NCBI GenBank assembly: GCA_017656185.1
Contig: JACDOK010000006.1
Span: 17,106 to 81,105 of the forward strand
Source of the DNA: Peptococcaceae bacterium
GTDB lineage: Bacteria > Bacillota > Desulfotomaculia > Desulfotomaculales > JACDOK01
Direction: 5' to 3'
Length of the DNA: 64,000 nt
Shown here: positions 30,546 to 39,728 of the stretch, one piece after another
Position numbering within the stretch: the stretch's first letter is position 1
Layout of the letters: the number at the start of each line of letters is the position of its first letter
Notes under the pieces: generated by a model
The model's database searches: none
The model's input: the letters and a program-made list of their open reading frames with translations, nothing else
What the model was told of the DNA's origin: nothing
Program-made: the position numbers and the translations under genes

Positions 30546-31811
30546 CTATACCTCCTCTCTCAACTTGGGTAGGTTCCTGAAGAAGGTACTTATCACCCAC
30601 ACGGCAAAGATGCCGACAATAATGAAGAAGATCCAATTCCCGGCCACCGTCAGAGCGTTCCCTAAACCCGGGCTGACACTGATTACACCAAGCTTGGAGA
30701 GTTTGGACGGCAGCACAAACAGGCGGTTAAGGAACCCGGCTATGATCGCGGTGGCGTAAAAGCCCCGGATGTAGATACCCTTGACAACCTTAGTCGTAAG
30801 GGCCCCCACCTGAATGCCGATCAGCGAGCCAAGGAGCATCCCCATAGCCAGCGTGTAAAAGATGAACCCGTATACGGCGTACTGCGAAATGGAGGCATAA
30901 CCGGCAGTAAAAATGATCTGCAGGATGTCAGTGCCAACCGTGGTGAAGGACGATACCCCGAGGCCGTAAACGAACATCGGGAAGGTGAGGAAGCCGCCAC
31001 CGACACCCATAATCGCGGCTACGAACCCGACGATACCGCCGCAGCCAGCCACGAAGATGGCCGGGATTTTGCGTCCGCCCGGTACGAGGTCCTGGTCAAA
31101 GGTAATCCTGGGCGGAATGTTGCTCGCCTGCAGGCGACCGGCAATACCCGTCACGGCACCGCCTGCTGCCGCTGTTTCATGTGCTGCGGCGGAATCTATT
31201 TTAGCCACACCGGATCTCTGTCTTAAGAAATCAAACAGCGCGTAAAATCCCAGGAAACCGAGCAGCAATACGTAGATAACGCTGATGAAAGTGTCACTGA
31301 GCACGGGGTTACTCATATACAGAGCCCGGTTCAGAATGCCGCCGCCCGACACGCCGATAAAGGAACCGGCCACAAAGGCTACGGCTAAGCCGATCGACAC
31401 GTTGCCCAGCTTTTTGTGCACCGTGGTGCCCATAATAGCTTTGGCAAAGATATGGAACAAGTCGGTACCTACGGCCAGGATACCCTTAACCCCGACGCTC
31501 ATCAGGGCAGGGGTAATGATAAAGCCGCCCCCGGCACCGATACACCCGGTGATCAACCCGGCACACAGGCCGATCAGGATCGACACTAGGAAGATTTTAG
31601 GAGAATAGAAGGCAGGAGCATAGGCCGACTTCCCGCCCAAGATTCCCGGCAGGTCCGCGGCATAACCGATGATTGGAACAAGCAGCGGCGTACAAAGCAC
31701 AAGCAGTAGAAACAGCTTGCGGCGATCCCTTAGAATAGTCAGTGAGGTTTCGTATTCCCACCTGGCATGGGCTCGTGCTGCCGCTTGAAACATTTCATAG
31801 AGCTTTCTCAA
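30546..31811 (-). CDS. TauE/SafE family permease (long form)
   Basis: GLCAGLITGCIGAGGGFIITPALMSVGVKGILAVGTDLFHI; GFVAAIMGVGGGFLTFPMFVYGLG. Confidence 0.9.
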   Translation of the reverse strand: MRKLYEMFQAAARAHARWEYETSLTILRDRRKLFLLLVLCTPLLVPIIGYAADLPGILGGKSAYAPAFYSPKIFLVSILIGLCAGLITGCIGAGGGFIITPALMSVGVKGILAVGTDLFHIFAKAIMGTTVHKKLGNVSIGLAVAFVAGSFIGVSGGGILNRALYMSNPVLSDTFISVIYVLLLGFLGFYALFDFLRQRSGVAKIDSAAAHETAAAGGAVTGIAGRLQASNIPPRITFDQDLVPGGRKIPAIFVAGCGGIVGFVAAIMGVGGGFLTFPMFVYGLGVSSFTTVGTDILQIIFTAGYASISQYAVYGFIFYTLAMGMLLGSLIGIQVGALTTKVVKGIYIRGFYATAIIAGFLNRLFVLPSKLSKLGVISVSPGLGNALTVAGNWIFFIIVGIFAVWVISTFFRNLPKLREEV

Positions 31812-31935
31812 CGGTAATACCCCCTTTTAGTTGATTAATCAGTAAGCATTAAGTAATATCGTTTTCGTTTTCAGCGAAACATGCCTTAACATAACCATCC
31901 CAGCTGGTATCACCCCCCTTAAAACGCGGTATATA

Positions 31936-32030
31936 AAAAGGCCGGCTTACCCCCGCCCGGAACCTTCCCCGCGCTTTGAATATCCGAGAGTAGGGGGCAT
32001 GCCGGCCTATCGTTTTTCGATTCGGCCTTT
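31936..32030 (-). ncRNA. Copy 1 of a three-copy structured intergenic element
   Basis: AAAGGCCGGCTTACCCCC...GGGGGCATGCCGGCCTATCGTTTTTCGATTCGGCCTTT, similar to 32524-32593 and 33132-33202. Confidence 0.55.
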
Positions 32031-32048
32031 ATTCGTATTGGATTGTCC

Positions 32049-32270
32049 TTAATCCCTATACCTGGCCACGGGCACCGCTTCCGTCAAATCTTTCAAAATA
32101 CTGGCATCATTGTTTCTCTGAGCGGCTATTATTTGCCTGAGCCGGTTACCCTTTATCAATACACAGCGCCCACCCGGTACCATAACGCGATACCATTCAA
32201 TTCCCGGTACCGGGATAATGCGGCAACCCAATGCTTCCAGGCGTTCAAACACCATCCGCATGTCAGTCAT
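32049..32270 (-). CDS. Small protein of unknown function
   Basis: MTDMRMVFERLEALGCRIIPVPGIEWYRVMVPGG; strong SD GGAGGTGATCCGC before ATG. Confidence 0.6.
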   Translation of the reverse strand: MTDMRMVFERLEALGCRIIPVPGIEWYRVMVPGGRCVLIKGNRLRQIIAAQRNNDASILKDLTEAVPVARYRD

Positions 32271-32286
32271 GCGGATCACCTCCGGA

Positions 32287-32490
32287 TCAACCCGAGAGAC
32301 GGGGTTTGTGGCGGCGGCTGCCGGCAACCCGCTCTGGCACTTCGTCCTCTTCCAGCTTTCGTGTTTTAATAGCCTCATAAATGACCACGGGCTGCCCGTT
32401 TTCCACCCTGATCTTGACCTCGCCCCAGCCTAACTGCCGGAGGAAAGCTATAAGCTGTCTTTCCCGGTTTGTTAAGTCGCTGATCGACAT
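32287..32490 (-). CDS. DUF2292/YezD-like small protein
   Basis: LTNRERQLIAFLRQLGWGEVKIRVENGQPVVIYEAIKTRKLEE; paralogue of 33211-33471. Confidence 0.65.
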   Translation of the reverse strand: MSISDLTNRERQLIAFLRQLGWGEVKIRVENGQPVVIYEAIKTRKLEEDEVPERVAGSRRHKPRLSG

Positions 32491-32523
32491 CGCGCCTCAC
32501 GCTCCTCCAGCACTTCAGTGCTG

Positions 32524-32593
32524 AAAAAGGCCGCTACCCTCCCCCTTGGCACACGGGGGAGAATAACGGCCTATCGTTGTTCGATTCAGCCTT
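32524..32593 (-). ncRNA. Copy 2 of the three-copy structured intergenic element
   Basis: AAAAAGGCCGCTACCCTCCCCC...GGGGGAGAATAACGGCCTATCGTTGTTCGATTCAGCCTTT. Confidence 0.6.
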
Positions 32594-32621
32594 TAATATT
32601 TAATTGAGTTAATTAATTAAA

Positions 32622-33075
32622 TTATTTAATGAGGATTACCGGGCACGGCGCCATTTGCAAAACTTTATGACTGACACTACCAAGGAATATTTCCTTTAAA
32701 TTACTCATGCCGCGCGTACCCATCACAATCAGGTCGACACCGTGCTTGCGGGCATACTCGCTGATTTCCTCGGCGGGATTGCCGGCACCGTAATCAGACT
32801 GGACATTAATGCCCTTTTCTTTGAAGACCGCTTCCGCCTGTTCCAAGATACGCTGGCGCTCCTCGGCAAACACTTCCCGAATGTGTTTACCCTGTTCACC
32901 CCAGTCAGCCGCCACCCAGTAGAGACGGCGCGATATATAACTGCGCGGAATGCGGTCAACAGTAAAAACGGTGACTTTACTGTTGGGGTTGAATTTGGCC
33001 AACTCTGCCGCATATTGGGCAGCACGCATGGCACACTCCGACCCGTCAACAGGTACCAAAATGTTGTTAATCATA
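32622..33075 (-). CDS. Universal stress protein UspA family
   Basis: MINNILVPVDGSECAMRAAQYAAELA ... GVDLIVMGTRGMSNLKEIFLGSVSHKVLQMAPCPVILIK; start position approximate. Confidence 0.9.
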
Positions 33076-33131
33076 GGCGTCACCTCCCAATTAAAACTTT
33101 TTTGGTAAGCTTGGTTCAGCCCTTTAATACC

Positions 33132-33202
33132 AAAGGCCGTTACCCTCCCCATTACATCAGTTTGGGAAGAATAACGGCCTATCGTTGTTCGATTCGGCCC
33201 GT
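33132..33202 (-). ncRNA. Copy 3 of the three-copy structured intergenic element
   Basis: AAAGGCCGTTACCCTCCCC...GGGAAGAATAACGGCCTATCGTTGTTCGATTCGGCCC. Confidence 0.6.
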
Positions 33203-33210
33203 TTTCAATT

Positions 33211-33471
33211 TTATCTCAGGCATATCTCTGCCACTTCCTGAAGCGGCTTGATTACTATTCCTTTCCGGTCTTTCCGGTTGCTGCCAGGTTTTTCCTCCAG
33301 GCGCACGGTACGGATAGCTTCGTAAACCACTACCGGTTGACCGTTCTCGACTCTTAGTTTGACCTCGCCCCAACCCATTTGGCGCAGAAAATATATTAGC
33401 TTTTTTTCCCGGCTTGTTAGATTGAAAGGACCTCGCTCATCCACGGTGCCACCCCTTCCAAGGAGGTTCAT
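33211..33471 (-). CDS. DUF2292/YezD-like small protein
   Basis: LTSREKKLIYFLRQMGWGEVKLRVENGQPVVVYEAIRTVRLEE. Confidence 0.65.
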   Translation of the reverse strand: MNLLGRGGTVDERGPFNLTSREKKLIYFLRQMGWGEVKLRVENGQPVVVYEAIRTVRLEEKPGSNRKDRKGIVIKPLQEVAEICLR

Positions 33472-33812
33472 CTATCGTGGTTATGGTCATAGTCAAGGTG
33501 CTTATCTATATAATTGATTAGCCCTGGTGACGCTTGTTTTTAGGATTTGACCCTTTACGAAGGGCTTTGCAACTGTGGTGATAGCAATTTGTTGTCACTA
33601 CTACGTGATTGTCGTAACGTTCACAAGTGTCCTTATAAATACTTCTTTTTCCGGGACAACCAGCCTCTTTTAACCTTCCATGTCTGCCTCCTGCTTTTGT
33701 TGGGTTCAACGTACCAAAACCCTGTAATGATGTCAATACCTTTTTTAAAAAAATATTCATTATGAAAAATTTTATATTGGTTGTTAAATTTCCGGCACCT
33801 GGTACTTGTACC

Positions 33813-34199
33813 CTACTCGTCCTCTTTATTAACCACCATTCTTTTCACCGTGGCACGCAGCTCAGCTACACTAAAGGGCTTGATTATATATCCCGTTGCG
33901 CCTTTGGAAATTGCTGCGGAGGCTACATCGATGCTGCCATGGCCGGTGATGAGGATCAGCGGTACCTGGGCATCAACCTGCCTGACTCTCCGTACCACTT
34001 CCAGTCCGTCCATGTCCGGCATTTTTAAATCCACCAACACCGCTGCCGGCTTTTCATTAAAAAACAATTCCAGTCCCTCACGCCCCCCACCGGCGGTCAC
34101 CGGTATAAAACCTTCCTGTTCCATGGCCTTGGCGAGGACCCAGCGCATCTCTTCCTCATCATCGATGATTAAAATCTTAGGCTCTGCCATTCTACCCAT
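33813..34199 (-). CDS. Single-domain response regulator (receiver only)
   Basis: PKILIIDDEEEMRWVLAKAMEQEGF ... VLVDLKMPDMDGLEVVRRV; no output domain. Confidence 0.92.
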   Translation of the reverse strand: MGRMAEPKILIIDDEEEMRWVLAKAMEQEGFIPVTAGGGREGLELFFNEKPAAVLVDLKMPDMDGLEVVRRVRQVDAQVPLILITGHGSIDVASAAISKGATGYIIKPFSVAELRATVKRMVVNKEDE

Positions 34200-35697
34200 C
34201 TCCTTTCGTTACCGGTAGGTATACCGTCATTTTCGTACCCGATCCGGGTTTGCTTTCAGCCTTAATCTGCCCGCCATGAACCCCGATAATCTGCTGGCTT
34301 ATGGCCAGGCCCAGCCCGCTGCCGCCTTCTTTGGTAGTGTAATAGGGTTCAAAAATGTGCGGCAGGTCATCGGCAGCAATACCCTTTCCGGTATCCTCAA
34401 AGGTAACGCGTATCCATTCGTCTGCCTGCTGCGAGGTAATAATCAGGGACCCGCCCTCCGGCATAGCCTGCACAGCATTAATGATCAGGTTTAAGAAGAC
34501 CTGTTTCAACTTTTCCTGGCTTCCTATCACCTGAGGCAAATCATCGGCCAGCCGGAGCTGCAGGTCAATGTGAAGGCGACGCAGCAGGGCATCGGAAAAG
34601 TTCAATACGCTTTGTACCAGCTCGTTTACATCAAGAGGCTGCAGCTTGCCGTTATCCGGTTTCCCAAAATCGAGCAGTTCGTCAACAATCTTATTTTGAC
34701 GTTCAATCTGCTGCTTCATGCGCTTAATATATTCTTTTATGCCTGAACATTCCTTAAGATCATCCTCCATTACTTCTACAGTCGCCCTCAGGATCCCAAG
34801 AGGATTCCGTAATTCGTGGGCAATTCCGGTTACCAGCCTTCCCAAAGCCGCCAAACAATCGGCCCGCCGCAGTTGTTCCTTCAGTTGTTCCTTTTCCGCC
34901 AGCCCGTCCGCCATCTTGTTGATCGCTTTGGCAATCTGTCCCATCTCTCCCGGCATGGGTGCCAGCCGAAAGCCGGTATCGTACTCCAGCGCTTCTAAAC
35001 CTTTTTTAATCCTGCTGATATGACGGGTAACGTTAAAAACGACGACCATAAGCCCTAAAATACATACGCAAAAGACAATTAGCATTGTATAGCGTGTAAT
35101 CAGGCGAAAATGATAGCTCTTGGCAAAAATTGGGTGCATGCGTTCCTCCGCCCATACTACGGCCACCGGCTCTCCGTTCACCATCACAGGACGCAGGTAT
35201 TCCAGGAATTCATCGTCCCAGGTTCGCCCCAGCCTCGAGATCGCATCCCGGGTCGCGAGGGCAGCCTGGATTCCGGCTGATACCTCTCTTAAAATGCGCT
35301 GCTCGCGCCGTTTCTGTTCCGCCGGGGAAAGCTCCCTGTACTCGTGCAGAAAGCCTTCCACATACATCTCGTCAGTTTTAGGCAGGTACAGTCCCAAGCG
35401 TACCCCGGCATACTCCGATGCCAGGGGCTTGGCCGTCTTTGTAAAGACAGCCGCCAACTTGTTACCGGTATCTTGGGCCCCTTTTTCTTCTATCTCTTTC
35501 GCAGCCGCACTCTCCAGTTTAGATGAAAGTTCAGTGACAATTTCACCAAGGCGTTTCTCCTTCTCTTTCAGCACCACTTCGTCACTCTTGCTGGCGTAAA
35601 GCAGGTCGTAAAGCATTACAAGCACCGGTACCACCAAAACCACCAGTACAATAGCAATGAGCTGAAAGCGCATGCCCCGGTTTCTGATTAACGCCAC
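34192..35697 (-). CDS. Sensor histidine kinase, paralogue of 23171-24706
   Basis: LVTGIAHELRNPLGILRATVEVME; shared N-terminal PVLVMLYDLLYASKSDEVVLKEKEKRL. Confidence 0.93.
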   Translation of the reverse strand: MALIRNRGMRFQLIAIVLVVLVVPVLVMLYDLLYASKSDEVVLKEKEKRLGEIVTELSSKLESAAAKEIEEKGAQDTGNKLAAVFTKTAKPLASEYAGVRLGLYLPKTDEMYVEGFLHEYRELSPAEQKRREQRILREVSAGIQAALATRDAISRLGRTWDDEFLEYLRPVMVNGEPVAVVWAEERMHPIFAKSYHFRLITRYTMLIVFCVCILGLMVVVFNVTRHISRIKKGLEALEYDTGFRLAPMPGEMGQIAKAINKMADGLAEKEQLKEQLRRADCLAALGRLVTGIAHELRNPLGILRATVEVMEDDLKECSGIKEYIKRMKQQIERQNKIVDELLDFGKPDNGKLQPLDVNELVQSVLNFSDALLRRLHIDLQLRLADDLPQVIGSQEKLKQVFLNLIINAVQAMPEGGSLIITSQQADEWIRVTFEDTGKGIAADDLPHIFEPYYTTKEGGSGLGLAISQQIIGVHGGQIKAESKPGSGTKMTVYLPVTKGDG

Positions 35698-35844
35698 GTC
35701 GTGACCCTCTCTCCCATCAATCCCACCAATTCTGGCGGCCCGCTTAAATACAACGCCTGATTATTTATACACCGCCCTTCCGGTGGATCAATACGTAATT
35801 CGCCCTTTATCCCCGTATTCCTACACGGGTTTTAAACCAAAAAA

Positions 35845-35869
35845 GGGCGCCTTCACCGTGAAGGCGCCC
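35845..35869 (-). terminator. Bidirectional-looking intrinsic terminator after hdrB
   Basis: AAAAAAGGGCGCCTTCAC CG GTGAAGGCGCCCTTTTTTT-type hairpin. Confidence 0.9.
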
Positions 35870-35881
35870 TTTTTTTATGAT

Positions 35882-36763
35882 TTAAAGGCCGAACCTTTTG
35901 AGTATCTTTTGGGGCGAAACGATGTTGTGCTCGAACCCCAGTTCCTTAACCTTAAGATCAAATGCTACCCCCATTAACTGTGTAATAAAGAAAACAGGCA
36001 TATCATAATTGCGTCCCTTTACCTGGTTAATCTTCTTCTGGTAAGCGTCACAGTTCATATGGCACATTGGACAAGGGGTAACAATGACGTCAGCCCCGGC
36101 CTGATGGGCCGCTTCCAGCACATCGCCGGTAAGATCATAAATCATGTTGACGTTCGTAAACTGCTGCGACCCGCCGCAGCAGCGGGCGGCGTGTGTAAAG
36201 GGCACTGCCGTTGCCCCCATAGCCTCGACGATCTGGCCCAGCACCTTCGGGCGTTCCACGTCGTCGAAATCAGGTCTCCGCACACCGCGTACCGTCTGAC
36301 AGCCCGAGTAACACGCCACTTTCAAACCTTCCAGCGGCTTAATGGTGCGGGCTTTGATTTCATCAAGGCCGATATCATTCACCAGCACGTCCAACAGGTG
36401 GCGGACACGCAGGGTACCGTTGTACTGGAGGCCCGCAGCGCTTAAAGCTTCGTTGCATTTTTGAGCAAACTCAGGCTCGGTTTTAAATCTCTCGTTTACC
36501 CAGGCCAAATTCATGAAGCAGGAACTGCACCCTACCAGAATATCACCGGCACCGTTCTTTTCGGCTAGGGCCAAGTTCCGCGCCGTAATAGCCTGCTGCG
36601 GAAAATCGCCGATAACGTTGGCGACTACGGTTGCGCCACAGCAGTTCCAATCGGGGATATCCTTGGCCTCCAGGCCCAGCGCTTTATTGATAGCCTCAAA
36701 AGAAACCCCGTAGGCCTTACCTGTTGCTTCCATGGAACATCCGGGATAGAAACTGTACGCCAT
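35882..36763 (-). CDS. hdrB: Heterodisulfide reductase subunit B-like (CCG domains)
   Basis: NCCGATVVAN and RCCGGSQQ / TPCPMCHMNCDAYQ. Confidence 0.93.
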   Translation of the reverse strand: MAYSFYPGCSMEATGKAYGVSFEAINKALGLEAKDIPDWNCCGATVVANVIGDFPQQAITARNLALAEKNGAGDILVGCSSCFMNLAWVNERFKTEPEFAQKCNEALSAAGLQYNGTLRVRHLLDVLVNDIGLDEIKARTIKPLEGLKVACYSGCQTVRGVRRPDFDDVERPKVLGQIVEAMGATAVPFTHAARCCGGSQQFTNVNMIYDLTGDVLEAAHQAGADVIVTPCPMCHMNCDAYQKKINQVKGRNYDMPVFFITQLMGVAFDLKVKELGFEHNIVSPQKILKRFGL

Positions 36764-36764
36764 C

Positions 36765-37334
36765 TTAGTGTCCCTCCTTTGCCAGGGCCACGGCCTTGTC
36801 GTAGATCTTCTTCACATCTCCCAACCCCTTGACTTTCTTGGGAGGTGCCAGCGGCAGGCGTTTGGCCTTCATCATGGCCATGCCTACGTCCTGCATTTTC
36901 ATGGCATCCTTTATGGCGCCAAAGCCGGACTTCATATAGTAGGCGTTGGTCATCCCCAATTCAAAGACACGACCACGCTTCATCATACTATCAAAGAAGA
37001 CCTTGCTCAAGGTAGCCACTGGCGCTTTCGTACCCTTTTCAAAGTGATAGTGCTTCAACGAGTGCATTACGTCAATGATAGGAATGCCGCGCGGACAACG
37101 CACCGTGCACAGGCAACAAGAGGTACACAGCCAAGGCGTATTGGCTTTTAAAACCTTGTCCACTTCGCCGGCAAACAGCATCTTAAAAAGCTGCCGCGGG
37201 GTATAATCCATCAGGTGACGTGCCGGACAGGTTACGGCACACAGCCCGCACTGCATACACTGCTGGGCATATTTACCGCTTTCCAGGTTGTACACCTCAC
37301 GGGAAGCAGCAGGGTTGTATTTAAACGCGCACAT
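36765..37334 (-). CDS. hdrC: Heterodisulfide reductase subunit C-like (2x4Fe-4S)
   Basis: CMQCGLCAVTCPARHLMDYTPRQL; CTSCCLCTVRCPRGI. Confidence 0.92.
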   Translation of the reverse strand: MCAFKYNPAASREVYNLESGKYAQQCMQCGLCAVTCPARHLMDYTPRQLFKMLFAGEVDKVLKANTPWLCTSCCLCTVRCPRGIPIIDVMHSLKHYHFEKGTKAPVATLSKVFFDSMMKRGRVFELGMTNAYYMKSGFGAIKDAMKMQDVGMAMMKAKRLPLAPPKKVKGLGDVKKIYDKAVALAKEGH

Positions 37335-37458
37335 TGTTACTTAACCTCCTTACGTTAGCAAACCTAATCTCCTAAGATCGAAACTTAGGTCTCCCCCTAA
37401 TCGCCGCGTAATGCTAAGCATATGCTCCAGGCACCGGCTTGTAGCAATCGGAGGCCCT

Positions 37459-37496
37459 GGGAGGAGACGGAGTCGGCCAAACCCCGGTCTCCTCCC
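37459..37496 (-). promoter_or_regulatory. Intra-operon hairpin between qmoB and hdrC
   Basis: GGGAGGAGAC ... GTCTCCTCCC, 10-bp perfect stem without U tract. Confidence 0.5.
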
Positions 37497-37505
37497 TGTC
37501 AAGCC

Positions 37506-39728
37506 TTAGAAATCTTTCATGGGGTTAGGACCTAATTCTTCCAGTTTCTCGGCAAATTCATCCAGTATCTTAGGAATTTGGTCGTAATCCATAATGCTGA
37601 CCTGCCGCATCTGCACCCGCTCGGATTCTAAGCGCAACCTGTCCAGGGTCTCCGAAATCTTCGACAATCTAATCTCAGCCAGTTCACTGCCCTTTACGAA
37701 GTGGCACTGGTAATCATCCCCGTGTTTGCAGCCCAGGAGCATAACGCCGTCAAATCCGTTCGACATCGCGTCGGCGATCCAGATAAGGTTCAGCGAACCC
37801 AGGCATCTTACCGGGATGATTCTGATCCAGGGGTTGTATTCGAGGCGGTTGATACCCGCTATGTCGAGGGCCGGGATGGCGTCATTTTCACAGGCAAAGA
37901 CCAGAATTCTCGGCTTTTCTTCAAATTCTTCCGGCACCTCGATGTTCTTGAGCATGCTGCCGATCATACCCACCGAGTAATTCTTGAAGGAGATAATCCG
38001 TTCCGGACAAGCACCCATACAGGTACCGCATCTTCTGCACCGGGTGGGATGGGGCAGCGGGTAGGTTTTTTCGTCTTCATTAATGGCGCCAAACGGGCAT
38101 TCTTCGGTACATCTCTTACACTGCGTACAACGGGACAGGTTGAATTCGGGGAACGAGAAATCAAGCGCCCGCGGGTGTACCGCCGCGCCCTTCGCGGTAA
38201 GCTCGACACATTGAATGGCCTTCAGCGCCGCACCGGCAGCATCGTCAATGGCCGCCCGCACGTCCATCGGCGCCCTTACCGTACCGGCGGGATAAATGCC
38301 GGTCCGGCGGCTTTCGTACGGGAAGCAGATGAAATGCGAGTCGGGAAAGCCGTATTTCAAGGACGGCAGTTCCGGACCCTGCCGGTACTGCAGGTTAAGG
38401 ATATCCGATCTGATGATCGTATCAGCCGCCGCCGCAGCAGCCTCAGCTTCTTCGCCCTCTTTGACTTCCACCGTCAATTCCTCTTCGCCGAAAGCCGTAG
38501 TGGGTACCATACCGGTAGCCAGAACCACGAGATCACTGTCTACCTGTACGGTTTCACCACGAACGACGTCCTCGGCTTCCACGCTTACCTGACCGCCAGC
38601 TTCGTTCACACCGACAACTTCACCCTTAATGAAGACAACACCTTCACTCTGGGCTTTCTTATACAGGAACTCGTACTGGCCGGCCGCCCGCAGGTCTTTA
38701 TAAATAATGACCGCGGTGGCATCCGGATTCTGCTCTTTCACGTACAGGGCCTGCCGCAGAGAACCGACACAGCACTCGGCGGAACAATAGGGCAGGTGCT
38801 CGGGGTCACGGGACCCGGCACACTGGATAAAGGTTACGCTCTGTACTTCCTTGCCGTCGGAAGGCCGCGTAATCTTGCCGCTGGACGCCATTTCCTCAAA
38901 CTGGTCCTTGGTGACCACGTCCTGGAAACGTCCAAAGCCCAGATGCGCCAACTTGGTGGCGTCGTACGGCTTGGCACCGGTCGCCAGTACGATCGCACCG
39001 ACCTTTTCCTTAACGGTGTTTCCGTTCTGGTTGATAGTAACTTCAAAAATACCCGGGCCACCGGAAATACCCTCCGATTTGGCCGATGTATAAACGGTAA
39101 TGTTCGGGTTGTCCTCAACCTGCTTGATAATATCCTGGATATCGTTTTCCCTGAGTTCATCGTACGGCGGGCGCAGCGCCACCTGCTTATACTGCTTAGC
39201 CACCCAACCGCCCAGAGAGGCTTCCTTTTCGATCAAGACTACCTTGTAACCGGCTGCAGCCGCTTCCAATGCCGCGGTCAGACCGACCAGGCCACCGCCA
39301 ACTACCAAAATAGTCTTGACAATGCCTTCTTCTATGTACGGTTCCGGCAATTCAGACTTCTGGACCTTGACAATGCCCATACGCATATTGTCTTCGGCGA
39401 TCATATCGGTGTCCTCGTCATTAGCCGGGTGGCACCATACTACGTGCTCTCTCAGGTTGACACGCTCTACCATAACAGAAGGGCCAAAATTAAATACATC
39501 GGTATTCACGCGGCCCGAGCATCCGGCGACAATTACGGCGTTAACGCCTTCTTCTCCTTCCAGGTCCTTCTTGATCAGTTCTACGCCTTCCTTGCCGCAC
39601 AGGTGAGCGTGGGTCCGCACTACCGGACATTTGTATTCTTTTTCGGCAACCTTGGTTACCTTATCGATGTCCAGGGCGTCACCAATACCACACCCCGTGC
39701 AAACGTACACGCCAATTTTCTTAGCCAT
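37506..39728 (-). CDS. qmoB: HdrA-like flavoprotein/QmoB of the APS reductase electron-transfer complex
   Basis: VVGGGLVGLTAALEAAAAGYKVVLIEKE; CTQCKRCTEECPFGA; C-terminal MvhD-like VMLLGCKHGDDYQCHFVKGSE. Confidence 0.9.
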   Translation of the reverse strand: MAKKIGVYVCTGCGIGDALDIDKVTKVAEKEYKCPVVRTHAHLCGKEGVELIKKDLEGEEGVNAVIVAGCSGRVNTDVFNFGPSVMVERVNLREHVVWCHPANDEDTDMIAEDNMRMGIVKVQKSELPEPYIEEGIVKTILVVGGGLVGLTAALEAAAAGYKVVLIEKEASLGGWVAKQYKQVALRPPYDELRENDIQDIIKQVEDNPNITVYTSAKSEGISGGPGIFEVTINQNGNTVKEKVGAIVLATGAKPYDATKLAHLGFGRFQDVVTKDQFEEMASSGKITRPSDGKEVQSVTFIQCAGSRDPEHLPYCSAECCVGSLRQALYVKEQNPDATAVIIYKDLRAAGQYEFLYKKAQSEGVVFIKGEVVGVNEAGGQVSVEAEDVVRGETVQVDSDLVVLATGMVPTTAFGEEELTVEVKEGEEAEAAAAAADTIIRSDILNLQYRQGPELPSLKYGFPDSHFICFPYESRRTGIYPAGTVRAPMDVRAAIDDAAGAALKAIQCVELTAKGAAVHPRALDFSFPEFNLSRCTQCKRCTEECPFGAINEDEKTYPLPHPTRCRRCGTCMGACPERIISFKNYSVGMIGSMLKNIEVPEEFEEKPRILVFACENDAIPALDIAGINRLEYNPWIRIIPVRCLGSLNLIWIADAMSNGFDGVMLLGCKHGDDYQCHFVKGSELAEIRLSKISETLDRLRLESERVQMRQVSIMDYDQIPKILDEFAEKLEELGPNPMKDF

